Part shown: piece after piece, positions 13,494-20,074 of the stretch
How positions within the stretch are numbered: the stretch's first letter is position 1
Layout: every line of letters begins with the position of its first letter
Origin: JAIRTY01 sp050257395
Lineage (GTDB): Bacteria > Actinomycetota > Actinomycetes > Streptosporangiales > Streptosporangiaceae
Reading direction: 5' to 3'
Assembly (NCBI GenBank): GCA_050257395.1
Contig: JBLMWU010000097.1
Location: 1-20,074 of the forward strand
Length of the DNA: 20,074 nucleotides
Translations under genes and position numbers: made by a program
The notes under the pieces: model-generated
Seen by the model: only the letters and a program-made list of their open reading frames with translations
Told to the model about the DNA's origin: nothing
Databases searched by the model: none

Positions 13494-13583
13494 GTCCTGA
13501 GCGTTCCCATGTGCTTCCCCTGGTAAGCCAGATCCGGGCCTCGCAACAAAGCCTAGGCCTCCCGGAGCCACGGCAGTACCGGT

Positions 13584-13616
13584 GGCCCGCTCCTGCCTGG
13601 GAGCCGTCCTCGGGCC
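13584..13616 (-). terminator. Weak hairpin after the fibronectin III gene
   Basis: GGCCCG (13584-13589) can pair with CGGGCC (13611-13616) across a 21-base loop, directly after the minus-strand stop at 13621. The long loop makes it a weak candidate. Confidence 0.25.
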
Positions 13617-13620
13617 TGGA

Positions 13621-14556
13621 TCAGTCCGGTGAGTTGAGGACGGCGGTGAAGTTGCCGGCGGGGCAGTAGAAGGTGGCGGCGGAGAGGTACTGGGTGGTTC
13701 CCGCGATGGTGCCGGCCCAGGAGATTGCGGCCCACACCTGGTCTTGCGCGGCGGCGGCGGTGACCCGGATGCGGACTCTCAGCGTCATCGGGTCGGAAAT
13801 CGAATTGGCGCCCGGTCCGCACGGAATGGCAACGTCGGTAATCCGTCCCTGGTACACGGCGCCCGCGCGGCTCAATTTCATGGTGATGGAGTGAATGCCG
13901 TCGATTTTTCCGTGGAGTATCACGGCGCAGGGGCCGGTCCGGCATACCGGGCGGAAGGTCCATGTCAGCGAGCCGTGGTAGCCGTTGTACCCGGTGTGGA
14001 TGTTCTGGGCGCGGACGTTCCTGGCGTTGATGTTCCATAGGCCCTGCAGGCGGGCCTGCGAGATGGGTGGGGTGCTGGTCGTCAGTGTCAGCAGGGCGGA
14101 GGCGGGGGAGCGCTTGCCGCCCCGCACCGCCACCAACCTGTACTGGTAGGTGACGCCGGGGTCCAGGCCCGCCTGCTGGTAGGACGTGGCCGTCCCGGCG
14201 GCCGAACCGGCCGGCAGCCCGTTGCGCCATATCAGGTATCGATCCGGCAGCGGCCCGGTGGGCGGGCGTGACCAGCGGAGGGTGCCCGAATGAGCGGTGG
14301 CCGGGCCGGCTTTCAGCCCGATCGGGCGCAGCACCGGCGGCGGGATCCACGGAGCCCACACCACCAGGCCAGCGGCCAGCCCGGCTACCACCATCCCCAC
14401 GAGCGCGACCAGCACCCATCGCCGCCGCCTGGGCGGGGTCACGGTCGCCGGCGCCAGGGCGGTGGCAGCGTCCTGGCCGGTGATCAGGGGTGGGGCAGAT
14501 GCAGCGGCCGGTCCGGCAGCCGCCGATTCCCGCGCTGTGGCCTCCGGGTCGGTCAT
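13621..14556 (-). CDS. Membrane-anchored fibronectin type III protein
   Basis: 311 aa. A disordered Ala/Pro-rich cytoplasmic part (1-42) ends in RRRR. One transmembrane helix follows at about 47-69 (VLVALVGMVVAGLAAGLVVW), leaving the rest outside. Residues about 78-165 form a fibronectin III domain (GTLRWSRPPTGPLPDRYLIWRN...GVTYQYRLVAVRGGKRSPAS). Residues about 166-311 are an extracellular beta-rich domain I do not recognise, starting at LQGLWNINARNV, with Cys pairs in CRTGPC and near the end (PCGPG; FYCPAG) that could form disulfides. ATG 14556 has GGGGA about seven bases upstream. A GTG at 14622 in frame lies inside the predicted -10 box and so cannot be the start. Similar layouts act in cell-surface binding; the ligand is unknown. 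Confidence 0.78.
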   Translation of the reverse strand: MTDPEATARESAAAGPAAASAPPLITGQDAATALAPATVTPPRRRRWVLVALVGMVVAGLAAGLVVWAPWIPPPVLRPIGLKAGPATAHSGTLRWSRPPTGPLPDRYLIWRNGLPAGSAAGTATSYQQAGLDPGVTYQYRLVAVRGGKRSPASALLTLTTSTPPISQARLQGLWNINARNVRAQNIHTGYNGYHGSLTWTFRPVCRTGPCAVILHGKIDGIHSITMKLSRAGAVYQGRITDVAIPCGPGANSISDPMTLRVRIRVTAAAAQDQVWAAISWAGTIAGTTQYLSAATFYCPAGNFTAVLNSPD

Positions 14557-14620
14557 GACGTGTCCCCGTCCGCGCCGGCGGCGCGGCATCCGGCATGGCC
14601 GCGCAAGATTCAGAAGTCTC

Positions 14621-14649
14621 ACATAGCGCCTATTTCATCGCCGTGTCAA
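14621..14649 (-). promoter_or_regulatory. Promoter of the fibronectin III gene
   Basis: Minus-strand TTGACA (14649-14644), a perfect -35, is followed after 17 bases by CTATGT (14626-14621), or after 18 bases by TATGTG. The predicted transcript starts near 14614, giving a leader of about 58 bases before ATG 14556. Confidence 0.55.
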
Positions 14650-14666
14650 ATGACCGGCAGCGGCAC

Positions 14667-14712
14667 CCGCCCGGCCCGTGCGGTAACGCTGGAAATGCTC
14701 CCGGGTCACAGC
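14667..14712. repeat. 46-bp dispersed repeat, copy B
   Basis: Second copy of the element at 13311-13356, 43 of 46 bases identical and in the same orientation. It lies between the fibronectin III promoter and the 3' end of the 2TM-domain gene. In the frame matching copy A it would read ARPVR-stop, just like the end of the 154-aa hypothetical protein, but a stop codon sits about ten codons upstream. It therefore looks like a moved gene end rather than a gene. Confidence 0.8.
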
Positions 14713-14719
14713 TGGGAGC
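14697..14719 (-). terminator. Hairpin downstream of the 2TM-domain gene
   Basis: GCTCCC (14697-14702) pairs with GGGAGC (14714-14719) over an 11-base loop, about 30 bases past the minus-strand stop at 14750. Half of it lies in copy B of the 46-bp repeat. Copy A lacks the matching arm. Confidence 0.4.
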
Positions 14720-14749
14720 GCACGTGGACGTCCCGTGCATCCACGTGCG

Positions 14750-15139
14750 TCAGCGGTGCGCCTTCAGCCGCTCGACCTCGCGATCGAGCTCCGCCTTCGC
14801 GATCGGGCGGCGGATGTAGCGGCCCAGCGGCCCTACTGGCGGACCTAGGTACGTCCTGAGGGCGTGAATCACTAGAATGATGAACCAGATCCCGGCGGCG
14901 AAGAAGAACCAGGGATCCCACGTCCCCGCCACGTCCGGTGCGGACGCGAACCGGCTCGGCCAGGTGTGCTCCTCGAAGTACTCCGACAGCACCCACACGG
15001 CGCCAAGGATGAGTATGCCGAGCACGAACCCGATCAGATGGAGCCTGAACCTGCGGAGCCGGTAGATCCTCTCGGCCGCCAGCCCCTGCATGGTGTCATG
15101 GTCCTGTGGCCCGGCCGCCGCTGGCGCGGAAACTGACAT
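14750..15139 (-). CDS. 2TM-domain membrane protein
   Basis: 129-aa protein resembling the 2TM-domain family. A short N-terminal cytoplasmic part leads to RIYRLRRFRLHLIGFVLGI, where the basic RLRRFRLH immediately before helix 1 (about 33-53) is typical. Helix 2 is WDPWFFFAAGIWFIILVIHAL (about 75-95) with the usual W...G.W...HAL pattern. A charged C-terminal helix (IAKAELDREVERLKAHR) could form a coiled coil. The function of these proteins is unclear; in some actinobacteria the domain is attached to kinases or regulators. GAGGGGG lies about seven bases before ATG 15139. The 257-base gap between it and the divergent sulfurtransferase gene contains no gene I can support. Confidence 0.72.
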   Translation of the reverse strand: MSVSAPAAAGPQDHDTMQGLAAERIYRLRRFRLHLIGFVLGILILGAVWVLSEYFEEHTWPSRFASAPDVAGTWDPWFFFAAGIWFIILVIHALRTYLGPPVGPLGRYIRRPIAKAELDREVERLKAHR

Positions 15140-15396
15140 GACGACCACCCCCTCGGCCTCATCCTGATCATCTGGCAACGCCGAAGGCGGCCGTGAGAGG
15201 CGAAGGGCCCAACGTGACCAGCCCACATCCGTGGCAGGCCAGCTACTCGTCAACGGCGGTCCGGGCGGTGGCGGCGAGGCTGAGCTGATGCGCGCCGTCC
15301 GGCCACCCGGGGAAAGACGGCAGCTCGTGGCTTTCGGCTCTATCGGCCGGGACTGCGTGCTCCGACGATGGGGACCGGATGGCAAAGGGGGCGGCG

Positions 15397-16248
15397 ATGA
15401 ACCTCTCCGATGATCTTGTGGATCCTGGTTGGCTTGCCAGCCATCTGGGAGACGAGGACCTGCGGGTCCTTGACGTGACAGTCCAGATCACGCCCGAGTT
15501 CGTGGCAAGGAGCGGGCGCCCGGACTGGGAGGTGGCTCATGTCCCGGGCAGCGTCTTCGGGGACCTCCTCGGCGGGCTTTCTGACCGGGCGGCGCCGGCG
15601 CTGATGATGATGCTGCCCAGCGCGGAGCAGTTCTCCGCGGAGATGGGCGCCCTGGGCGTGGAGCCGGGGGCCCGGGTCATCCTCTACGACGCCCGGGAGA
15701 ACATGTGGGCCGCGCGGGTCTGGTGGATGCTGCGCGCGTTCGGCTTTGATGACGCAGCGGTACTCGACGGTGGCTGGCGGGCGTGGACCTCCCAGGAACG
15801 CCCGGTCTGCTCGCAGCCGTGCGCCTATCCACCCGCCCGGTTCGTGGCCCGCCCGCGCCCGGATCTGTTCGTCGGCAGCAAGGAAGTGCTCGCCGCGATC
15901 GGCGACCCGGGCACGGCAATCGTCAGCGCGCTCGGCCGCCGTCAGCACCGGGGGGAGGTCAGCGACTATGGCCGGCCCGGGCACATCCCCGGGGCCAGGA
16001 ACGTCTCCGCGTGGGCCATCCTCGACAAGGCTTCGGGCCGGTACCGGCCGGTCAGCGAGCTTCGCCAGATGTGCGCTCCCGTGCTTGGCGCCGAGCGCGT
16101 CATCACCTACTGCGGCGGCGGCATCGCCGCATCCAGTCTCGCCTTCGCGCTTCACCGGCTCGGCCACCCCAATGTCGCCGTCTACGACGGAGGCCTGCTC
16201 GAATGGTGCGCCGACCCGTCATTGCCGCTGGAAATGGGCGACTCGTAG
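15397..16248 (+). CDS. Two-domain sulfurtransferase (rhodanese / 3-mercaptopyruvate type)
   Basis: 283-aa cytosolic enzyme with tandem rhodanese domains. The N-terminal, non-catalytic one covers about 8-135 (VDPGWLASHLGDEDLRVLDV; VILYDARENMWAARVWWML; VLDGGWRAW). The catalytic one covers about 155-275, with active-site loop TYCGGGIAAS and Cys239 as persulfide carrier, then VAVYDGGLLEW. The CGGGIAA loop differs from classical thiosulfate (CRKGVT) and mercaptopyruvate (CGSGVT) loops, so the sulfur donor is uncertain. ATG 15397 follows GGGGG with six bases spacing; an ATG at 15379 in the same frame lacks this. It probably supplies sulfane sulfur for detoxification or cofactor building. Any link to the Mrp or MOSC proteins in the window is speculative. 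Confidence 0.87.
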   Translation: MNLSDDLVDPGWLASHLGDEDLRVLDVTVQITPEFVARSGRPDWEVAHVPGSVFGDLLGGLSDRAAPALMMMLPSAEQFSAEMGALGVEPGARVILYDARENMWAARVWWMLRAFGFDDAAVLDGGWRAWTSQERPVCSQPCAYPPARFVARPRPDLFVGSKEVLAAIGDPGTAIVSALGRRQHRGEVSDYGRPGHIPGARNVSAWAILDKASGRYRPVSELRQMCAPVLGAERVITYCGGGIAASSLAFALHRLGHPNVAVYDGGLLEWCADPSLPLEMGDS

Positions 16249-16255
16249 CGCCTGA

Positions 16256-16268
16256 CCACACCCTGTGG
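16256..16268 (+). terminator. Small hairpin after the sulfurtransferase gene
   Basis: CCACA-CCC-TGTGG, a perfect 5-bp stem with a 3-base loop, begins eight bases past the stop codon. It is short and lacks a U-tract, so termination is only possible. Confidence 0.3.
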
Positions 16269-16365
16269 CTTCAGCGGGGGCGCGTCCCGCATCCCGCCCG
16301 GGTTAGTTGTGCGCTGGGGGCCGATCACCACGGTGGCCGGCCCGGCGGCCTGGGCAGGGATTTGC

Positions 16366-16379
16366 CGAACACGTGTTCT
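16366..16379. promoter_or_regulatory. LexA (SOS) box upstream of the Prim-Pol gene
   Basis: CGAACACGTGTTCT contains the perfect 12-bp palindrome GAACACGTGTTC. It matches 13 of 14 positions of the actinobacterial/Gram-positive SOS consensus CGAACRNRYGTTYG, failing only at the last base. It sits 64 bases before the GTG start, next to TAATAG (16379-16384), which could be the -10. LexA bound here would be expected to repress the gene until DNA damage. Confidence 0.65.
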
Positions 16380-16442
16380 AATAGAAAGAGCACGCAGGCC
16401 CGGCGGAAGGAGGGGTCGCCGCAGCTCGCAGGGGGCGGAGGT

Positions 16443-17348
16443 GTGAAAGCTCAGAAGTATGCAGTGCCGGCCGCGCTGCGCGGCGGCAGGTTCGTGCCCA
16501 GGCAGGCAGCCGGCCGGCGTGAGCCTGCCCGGGTCACGCCGGGGGCGTTCCGGGCCGCGGGCCTGCCGGTGCCGGGGCACCTGGCACAGCGCAATATCTA
16601 TCAGCTCACCCGCTGCCGGGGTCTTGAGTGGTCACCAGCCGTGGATGCGCACATCCGCCGCCGCGGCGGCGAGCTGCTCGGCGGCGGGGAACTCGTGCTG
16701 GTGGATATCGACACCCCGGCGGCGGTGGACGGCTCGCCGATGGTCAATGCGCTGCGCTGGCTGGCTGAGCGGGCGGTCGAGTCCGGAGGGCTGCTCGACC
16801 TGTCCGTCGCCGTGTCAGTACGCACACCGGGCCATCCGGCCAGCGGGCACCTGCCCGGCTGGCACCTGTGGTACCGGGCCGATCCCGCCTGCCAGGTGCG
16901 GATGGGCCCGCTGGCCCGGTGCCACGCCGTCGAACTGCGCACCCGCGGCACCTGCCCGGGCTCACCGGGATACGCGGTCTGGGCCAGGCCGGACCGCCTG
17001 CCGGTCATCCCCGGGTGGATCGCGGAACTGGCCGGGCCGCCCCACCTCCCGGCCAGCGGTCACGGGACCGGTAGCGGCAGCGCAGACACCCAGGCCCGTT
17101 TTCACGGCATCGTCGGGCGCTTGCTCGCCGCGCAGCGCGGCGAACGAAACCGGCTGTTGTTCTGGGCCAGCCTGCGGGCTGGAGAGCTGATAGCCGACGG
17201 AGAGCTTGACGCCGCGGCCGCGTGGCGGGCCCTGACGCATGCGGCCATGGAAACAGGCCTGACCAGTGACGACGGGGACCGGGCAGTCGCGGCCACCATC
17301 AGGTCGGGGTTCCGGCGCGTCGGCGTGCCCTATCTCCCGCTACGCTGA
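16443..17348 (+). CDS. Stand-alone bifunctional DNA primase/polymerase (Prim-Pol, AEP superfamily)
   Basis: 301-aa protein with an archaeo-eukaryotic primase-type Prim-Pol domain. Motif I is ELVLVDIDTP with metal ligands Asp88 and Asp90. Motif II is GWHLWYR with His141. Motif III is AVELRTRG with Glu164, followed by CPGSPGYAVW. The C-terminal third (ERNRLLFWASLRAGELIADG...TIRSGF, about 235-290) is the helical segment common to plasmid, phage and AICE primases of actinomycetes. No helicase domain follows and none is encoded nearby. GTG 16443 has AGGGGG about seven bases upstream. A LexA-type box 64 bases upstream predicts induction by DNA damage. Such genes normally belong to mobile elements, but I see no integrase or att site here. 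It may be a remnant or a host-adopted repair polymerase. Confidence 0.75.
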   Translation: MKAQKYAVPAALRGGRFVPRQAAGRREPARVTPGAFRAAGLPVPGHLAQRNIYQLTRCRGLEWSPAVDAHIRRRGGELLGGGELVLVDIDTPAAVDGSPMVNALRWLAERAVESGGLLDLSVAVSVRTPGHPASGHLPGWHLWYRADPACQVRMGPLARCHAVELRTRGTCPGSPGYAVWARPDRLPVIPGWIAELAGPPHLPASGHGTGSGSADTQARFHGIVGRLLAAQRGERNRLLFWASLRAGELIADGELDAAAAWRALTHAAMETGLTSDDGDRAVAATIRSGFRRVGVPYLPLR

Positions 17349-17352
17349 CCGC

Positions 17353-17371
17353 GCCGCCAGCCGCAGGCGGC
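17353..17371 (+). terminator. Hairpin after the Prim-Pol gene
   Basis: GCCGCC-AGCCGCA-GGCGGC starts four bases after the stop codon and has a perfect 6-bp stem. It is a likely terminator that isolates the Prim-Pol gene. The remaining gap to 17568 holds no supported gene, only a GCATGCATGC palindrome at 17415-17424 of unknown meaning. Confidence 0.45.
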
Positions 17372-17568
17372 AGGCGCCAGTGACAACGGCAGGCACATTG
17401 TGGAAGCTTGTATGGCATGCATGCTCGGCAGATATGGCGGTAACGGCTCGCCAGCTGATGGCCGCAGCCGCGCTGGGATGACCGCGCCATCATCCCAATC
17501 GCCTGCGACGCCCCGTTCATCGATAACCGCCGCCATCTCAGCCGCAACTCACGGCAGGGAGGCTCGTC

Positions 17569-18519
17569 ATGGGGGAGAACCGGTACGCAGCAGGATGTGC
17601 CTGGATCGAGGGGCAATACGTGCCAATCGCCGAGGCAAGGATCCCGATCCTCGATACCGGATTCACGCGGTCCGATCTGACCTATGACGTGGCCGCGGTG
17701 TGGAAGGGCCGGTTCTTCCGTCTCGACGACCACATCGATCGGCTGCTCGCCGGCTGCCAGCGCCTCCGCATTACGCCGCCCGCAGCCAAAGACGAGATCA
17801 GATCGATCATGATCGGGGCGGTCCGCCGGTCTGGGCTGCGGGACGCATACGTCGAGGTCGTGGTCACCCGGGGGGTTCCGGGCCCCGGTGAGCGCGACCC
17901 GCGGCTATGGACCTCCCGGCTGTACGCATACGCCATCCCGTACGTGTGGATCGTGCGGCCGGAGGTGCAGGAACAGGGCGGTACGGACGTCGTCGTGGCA
18001 CGCAACACCCGCCGCATTCCGCTCGGGTCGGTTGACCCGACGGTGAAGAACTACCATTGGGGCGACCTGGTCCGCGGCCTCTATGAGGCTTATGACCGGG
18101 ACAGCTGGCTGGCGATTCTGCCCGACGCCGACGGCTTCGTCACCGAGGGCGCCGGATTCAACGTCTTCGCGGTCATCGGCGGGGAACTGTATACGCCGGC
18201 CCGGGGCGTGCTGCTGGGCATCACCCGCCGCACTGTCATCGAGATCGCGGGGCAGCTTCGGCTGCCCGTTCATGTCGGCGACCTCCCGGTGGGAGACCTG
18301 TACCGGGCCAGCGAGCTGTTCCTGACCAGCACCGCGGGCGGCGTCATGCCGGTCGCCAGACTTGATGGCCAGCCCGTGGGAAACGGGAAGATGGGCGTAG
18401 TCACCGAGAAGATCCGGACCCGGTACTGGGACCTGCACACCGACCCGGAATTGTCGTTCGCGGTCGGCTACGGCGGCGAAGACGAAGCGCCAGTGCCCGC
18501 GCGCCGTGCGGTGCAGTAG
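17569..18519 (+). CDS. Fold-type IV aminotransferase, probable (R)-selective amine transaminase
   Basis: 316-aa PLP enzyme of class IV (branched-chain/D-amino-acid aminotransferase fold). The lysine that holds PLP is Lys160 in PTVKNYHWGDLVRGLYEA, and Glu193 (VTEGAG) contacts the pyridine nitrogen. The phosphate loops are LGITRR and STAGGVMP. Blocks such as SDLTYDV, GRFFRLDDH, VTRG, YVWIVRPE and ARGVLLGITR match, from memory, the fungal (R)-amine:pyruvate transaminases (Aspergillus terreus type) better than BCAT or D-amino-acid enzymes. At the fungal Phe-Val-Glu segment it has Tyr94-Val-Glu96. Substrate is therefore probably an (R)-amine or similar amino donor, but this needs testing. GGGAGG lies about seven bases before ATG 17569. 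It is a single gene convergent with the ABC ATPase. Confidence 0.85.
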   Translation: MGENRYAAGCAWIEGQYVPIAEARIPILDTGFTRSDLTYDVAAVWKGRFFRLDDHIDRLLAGCQRLRITPPAAKDEIRSIMIGAVRRSGLRDAYVEVVVTRGVPGPGERDPRLWTSRLYAYAIPYVWIVRPEVQEQGGTDVVVARNTRRIPLGSVDPTVKNYHWGDLVRGLYEAYDRDSWLAILPDADGFVTEGAGFNVFAVIGGELYTPARGVLLGITRRTVIEIAGQLRLPVHVGDLPVGDLYRASELFLTSTAGGVMPVARLDGQPVGNGKMGVVTEKIRTRYWDLHTDPELSFAVGYGGEDEAPVPARRAVQ

Positions 18520-18563
18520 CTGTCCCAGCTTGCGGAGTCCTGCGCTGCCGTAAGGCGGCCCGG

Positions 18564-19361
18564 TCAGAGCACCTTGGACAAGAAGGCACGGGTCCGCTGG
18601 TGCTCCGGATTGCTCAGCACCTCACGGGGCGGACCGCTCTCCACGACGACGCCGCCGTCCATGAAGACCAGGGTGTCGCCCACTTCACGGGCGAATCCCA
18701 TCTCATGAGTGACCACGATCATGGTCATCCCGGTGGCGGCCAGGTCACGCATGACGCCGAGGACCTCCCCGACAAGCTCCGGGTCGAGCGCGCTGGTCGG
18801 CTCGTCGAAGAGCATGAGTTTGGGCTGCATGGCGAGCGCGCGGGCGATGGCGACCCGCTGCTGCTGCCCGCCGGACAACTGCTTGGGGTAAGCATCGGCC
18901 TTGTCCCTCAAGCCTGCCCGGTCGAGCAGTTGCACGGCGAGGCCGGCAGCCTGCGCCCTGGGCATGCCCTTGACCCGGATGGGCGCCTCGATCACGTTCT
19001 CCAGCGCGGTCATGTGCGGGAACAGATTGAACTGCTGGAACACCATGCCGATCTCGGCACGCTTGGCGCAGATCTCTCGTTCTCTCAATTCATAGAGCTT
19101 GCCGGCCTGCTGGCGGTAACCAACCAGCTCACCATCGACCCACAAGCGGCCGGCATTGATCTTTTCCAGGTGGTTGATGCAGCGGAGCAGCGTGGACTTG
19201 CCTGACCCGGAGGGGCCGATGATGCACATGACCTCCTGGCGCTCCACCTGCAGGTCGATGCCGCACAGCACTTCCAGCCGCCCGAACCTCTTGTGCAGGC
19301 CCTCGGCGAGCACCATGGGCCCCGTGCCTGGTCCCGCGCTCGGCGGCATGCCCGTTGCCAT
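18564..19361 (-). CDS. Polar amino-acid ABC transporter, ATP-binding protein
   Basis: 265-aa ATPase of the GlnQ/HisP/TcyN group that powers amino-acid uptake. Motifs are all intact: Walker A GPSGSGKS (49-56), Q-loop VFQQFNLFPHMTALENV (from 107), signature LSGGQQQR (162-169), Walker B LMLFDEPTSALDPE (182-195) and switch His219 in VVTHEMGFA. ATG 19361 starts two bases after the permease stop (TGAGCATG), with GGAG about eight bases upstream, showing translational coupling. The frame is open further upstream, but that would overlap the permease. A slightly longer stretch than usual between strand 2 and the Q-loop (GYRQQAGKLYELREREICAK) occurs in some actinobacterial members. It is probably the last gene of its operon. 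Confidence 0.93.
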   Translation of the reverse strand: MATGMPPSAGPGTGPMVLAEGLHKRFGRLEVLCGIDLQVERQEVMCIIGPSGSGKSTLLRCINHLEKINAGRLWVDGELVGYRQQAGKLYELREREICAKRAEIGMVFQQFNLFPHMTALENVIEAPIRVKGMPRAQAAGLAVQLLDRAGLRDKADAYPKQLSGGQQQRVAIARALAMQPKLMLFDEPTSALDPELVGEVLGVMRDLAATGMTMIVVTHEMGFAREVGDTLVFMDGGVVVESGPPREVLSNPEHQRTRAFLSKVL

Positions 19362-19363
19362 GC

Positions 19364-20074
19364 TCACCGCTCCGGGCGCAGGAAGAGCGGCGGGGCCGGC
19401 GGCGCGGCGTGGAAGGTGAACAGATGCCGCCGGATCCGCTGCCACGGCGTTGGCGGAAGTTCCCTGGCGGCGCCCCGGGCGTAGTGGCGCTCGATGTAGT
19501 ACTGGCCGACGGTGAGGACCGAGGTGACGATCAGGTACCAGATGCTGGCCACGATCAGCAGCGGGATGGTTTTGAAGTTCACCGAGTAGATCAGCTGGAC
19601 GGCGTACAGCAGTTCGGTGACGGTGATGACACTCGCCAGGGACGAGGTCTTGAGCATGGAGATGGTCTCGTTGCCGGTCGGCGGGATGATCACCCGCATC
19701 GCCTGCGGCAGGACGATCCGCCGCATCGTCAGGCCCCTGCTCATGCCGAGTGCCTGGGCGGCCTCGACCTGGCCATGTTCGACGGACAGGATGCCCGCGC
19801 GGACGATCTCCGACATGTAGGCACCTTCATTGAGCCCGAGCCCGAGGATCGCCGCGGCGAGCGGGGTGATCAGGCTGTTGGCGTCCGCGTGCACGAAGGA
19901 GGGCCCGAATGGCACCCCCAGGGAAAGGTGCGGGTACAGGAAGGCGAGGTTGAACCAGAACAGCAGCTGCACCAGCACCGGCGTGCCGCGGAAGAACCAG
20001 ATGTACACCCAGCTCGACCCGGACAGCAGCGGGTTGGCCGACAGCCGCATGACCGCGAGCAGCACGCCGAGCAC
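19364..20074 (-). CDS. Polar amino-acid ABC transporter permease (5' end outside window)
   Basis: At least 236 residues of a HisM/GlnP-type inner-membrane permease; the N-terminus lies beyond the right edge. The first visible residues (GVLLAVMRLSANPLL) are already inside the first helix of the conserved domain, followed by YIWFFRGTPVLVQLLFWFNLAF. The EAA loop that docks on the ATPase is complete: EAAQALGMSRGLTMRRIVLPQAMRV, preceded by GAYMSEIVRAGI. Later helices include PLLIVASIWYLIVTSVLTVGQ. The C-terminal tail is basic and Pro-rich (about 25 residues), longer than in many homologues. It is directly coupled to the downstream ATPase gene. A substrate-binding protein gene is expected further upstream, outside the window. 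The exact amino acid is not predictable. Confidence 0.9.
   Translation of the reverse strand: MLGVLLAVMRLSANPLLSGSSWVYIWFFRGTPVLVQLLFWFNLAFLYPHLSLGVPFGPSFVHADANSLITPLAAAILGLGLNEGAYMSEIVRAGILSVEHGQVEAAQALGMSRGLTMRRIVLPQAMRVIIPPTGNETISMLKTSSLASVITVTELLYAVQLIYSVNFKTIPLLIVASIWYLIVTSVLTVGQYYIERHYARGAARELPPTPWQRIRRHLFTFHAAPPAPPLFLRPER

Noticed and set aside
15140..15396. Small gene in the gap between the 2TM protein and sulfurtransferase
   Set aside because: The open frames here have no ribosome binding site, no family pattern and mixed codon bias.
17415..17424. GCATGCATGC palindrome before the aminotransferase as an operator
   Set aside because: Perfect but short and of alternating simple composition; no promoter hexamers at sensible spacing.
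1..20074. CRISPR array, tRNA, rRNA or transposase
   Set aside because: No regularly spaced repeats with spacers, no tRNA-like sequence and no transposase motifs were found on reading the window.

Overview
The window comes from a high-GC genome (about 70% G+C, strong G/C bias at third codon positions). Several families point to a filamentous actinomycete: a PF04672/DUF574 methyltransferase, a CGNR zinc-finger regulator, a stand-alone primase-polymerase of the kind carried by actinomycete mobile elements, and TANNNT-type -10 boxes placed directly before leaderless start codons. I cannot name a species. The content is a patchwork of short one- to three-gene transcription units. I see no rRNA, tRNA, CRISPR array, transposase or integrase.

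Layout. 1-149: the end of an unrecognised membrane protein. 266-1357: an Mrp/ApbC-type Fe-S carrier ATPase. 1370-1585: the N-terminal stump of a short-chain dehydrogenase. 1613-2734: an ArsR-family regulator, probably leaderless with a palindrome over its -35, followed by two small DUF202 membrane proteins. 2773-3357: a methyltransferase lacking its N-terminal third. 3391-5235: a MOSC / flavin reductase / 2Fe-2S ferredoxin fusion on the minus strand, divergent from a CGNR regulator at 5385-5900. 5923-7509: an acyl-CoA ligase with a likely operator. 7640-11057: a secreted two-gene minus-strand unit of an S15-like serine hydrolase and a beta-propeller protein. Divergent from it are a transglutaminase-like protein and an Asp/Glu racemase-family protein (11295-12706).

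12866-15139 holds poorly known genes: a 154-aa hypothetical protein, a tiny two-helix protein, a membrane-anchored fibronectin III protein and a 2TM-domain protein. Two copies of a 46-bp repeat lie here at gene 3' ends. 15397-16248 is a two-domain sulfurtransferase. 16443-17348 is a stand-alone Prim-Pol with a near-consensus actinobacterial LexA (SOS) box upstream. 17569-18519 is a fold-type IV aminotransferase that closely resembles (R)-selective amine transaminases. The window closes with an amino-acid ABC transporter ATPase and the bulk of its permease on the minus strand (18564-20074).

How they may work together: Mrp, the sulfurtransferase and the MOSC/ferredoxin fusion all touch Fe-S or sulfur chemistry, but they are not in one operon and a shared pathway is speculation. 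The clearest functional units are the divergent CGNR/MOSC-reductase pair, the secreted hydrolase/propeller pair, the ABC ATPase/permease pair and the ArsR/DUF202 unit. The most interesting signals are the SOS-box-linked Prim-Pol, the three-copy 10-bp repeat in the 11.1-11.3 kb divergent promoter region, the 46-bp dispersed repeat, and two genes broken cleanly at domain-scale breakpoints.
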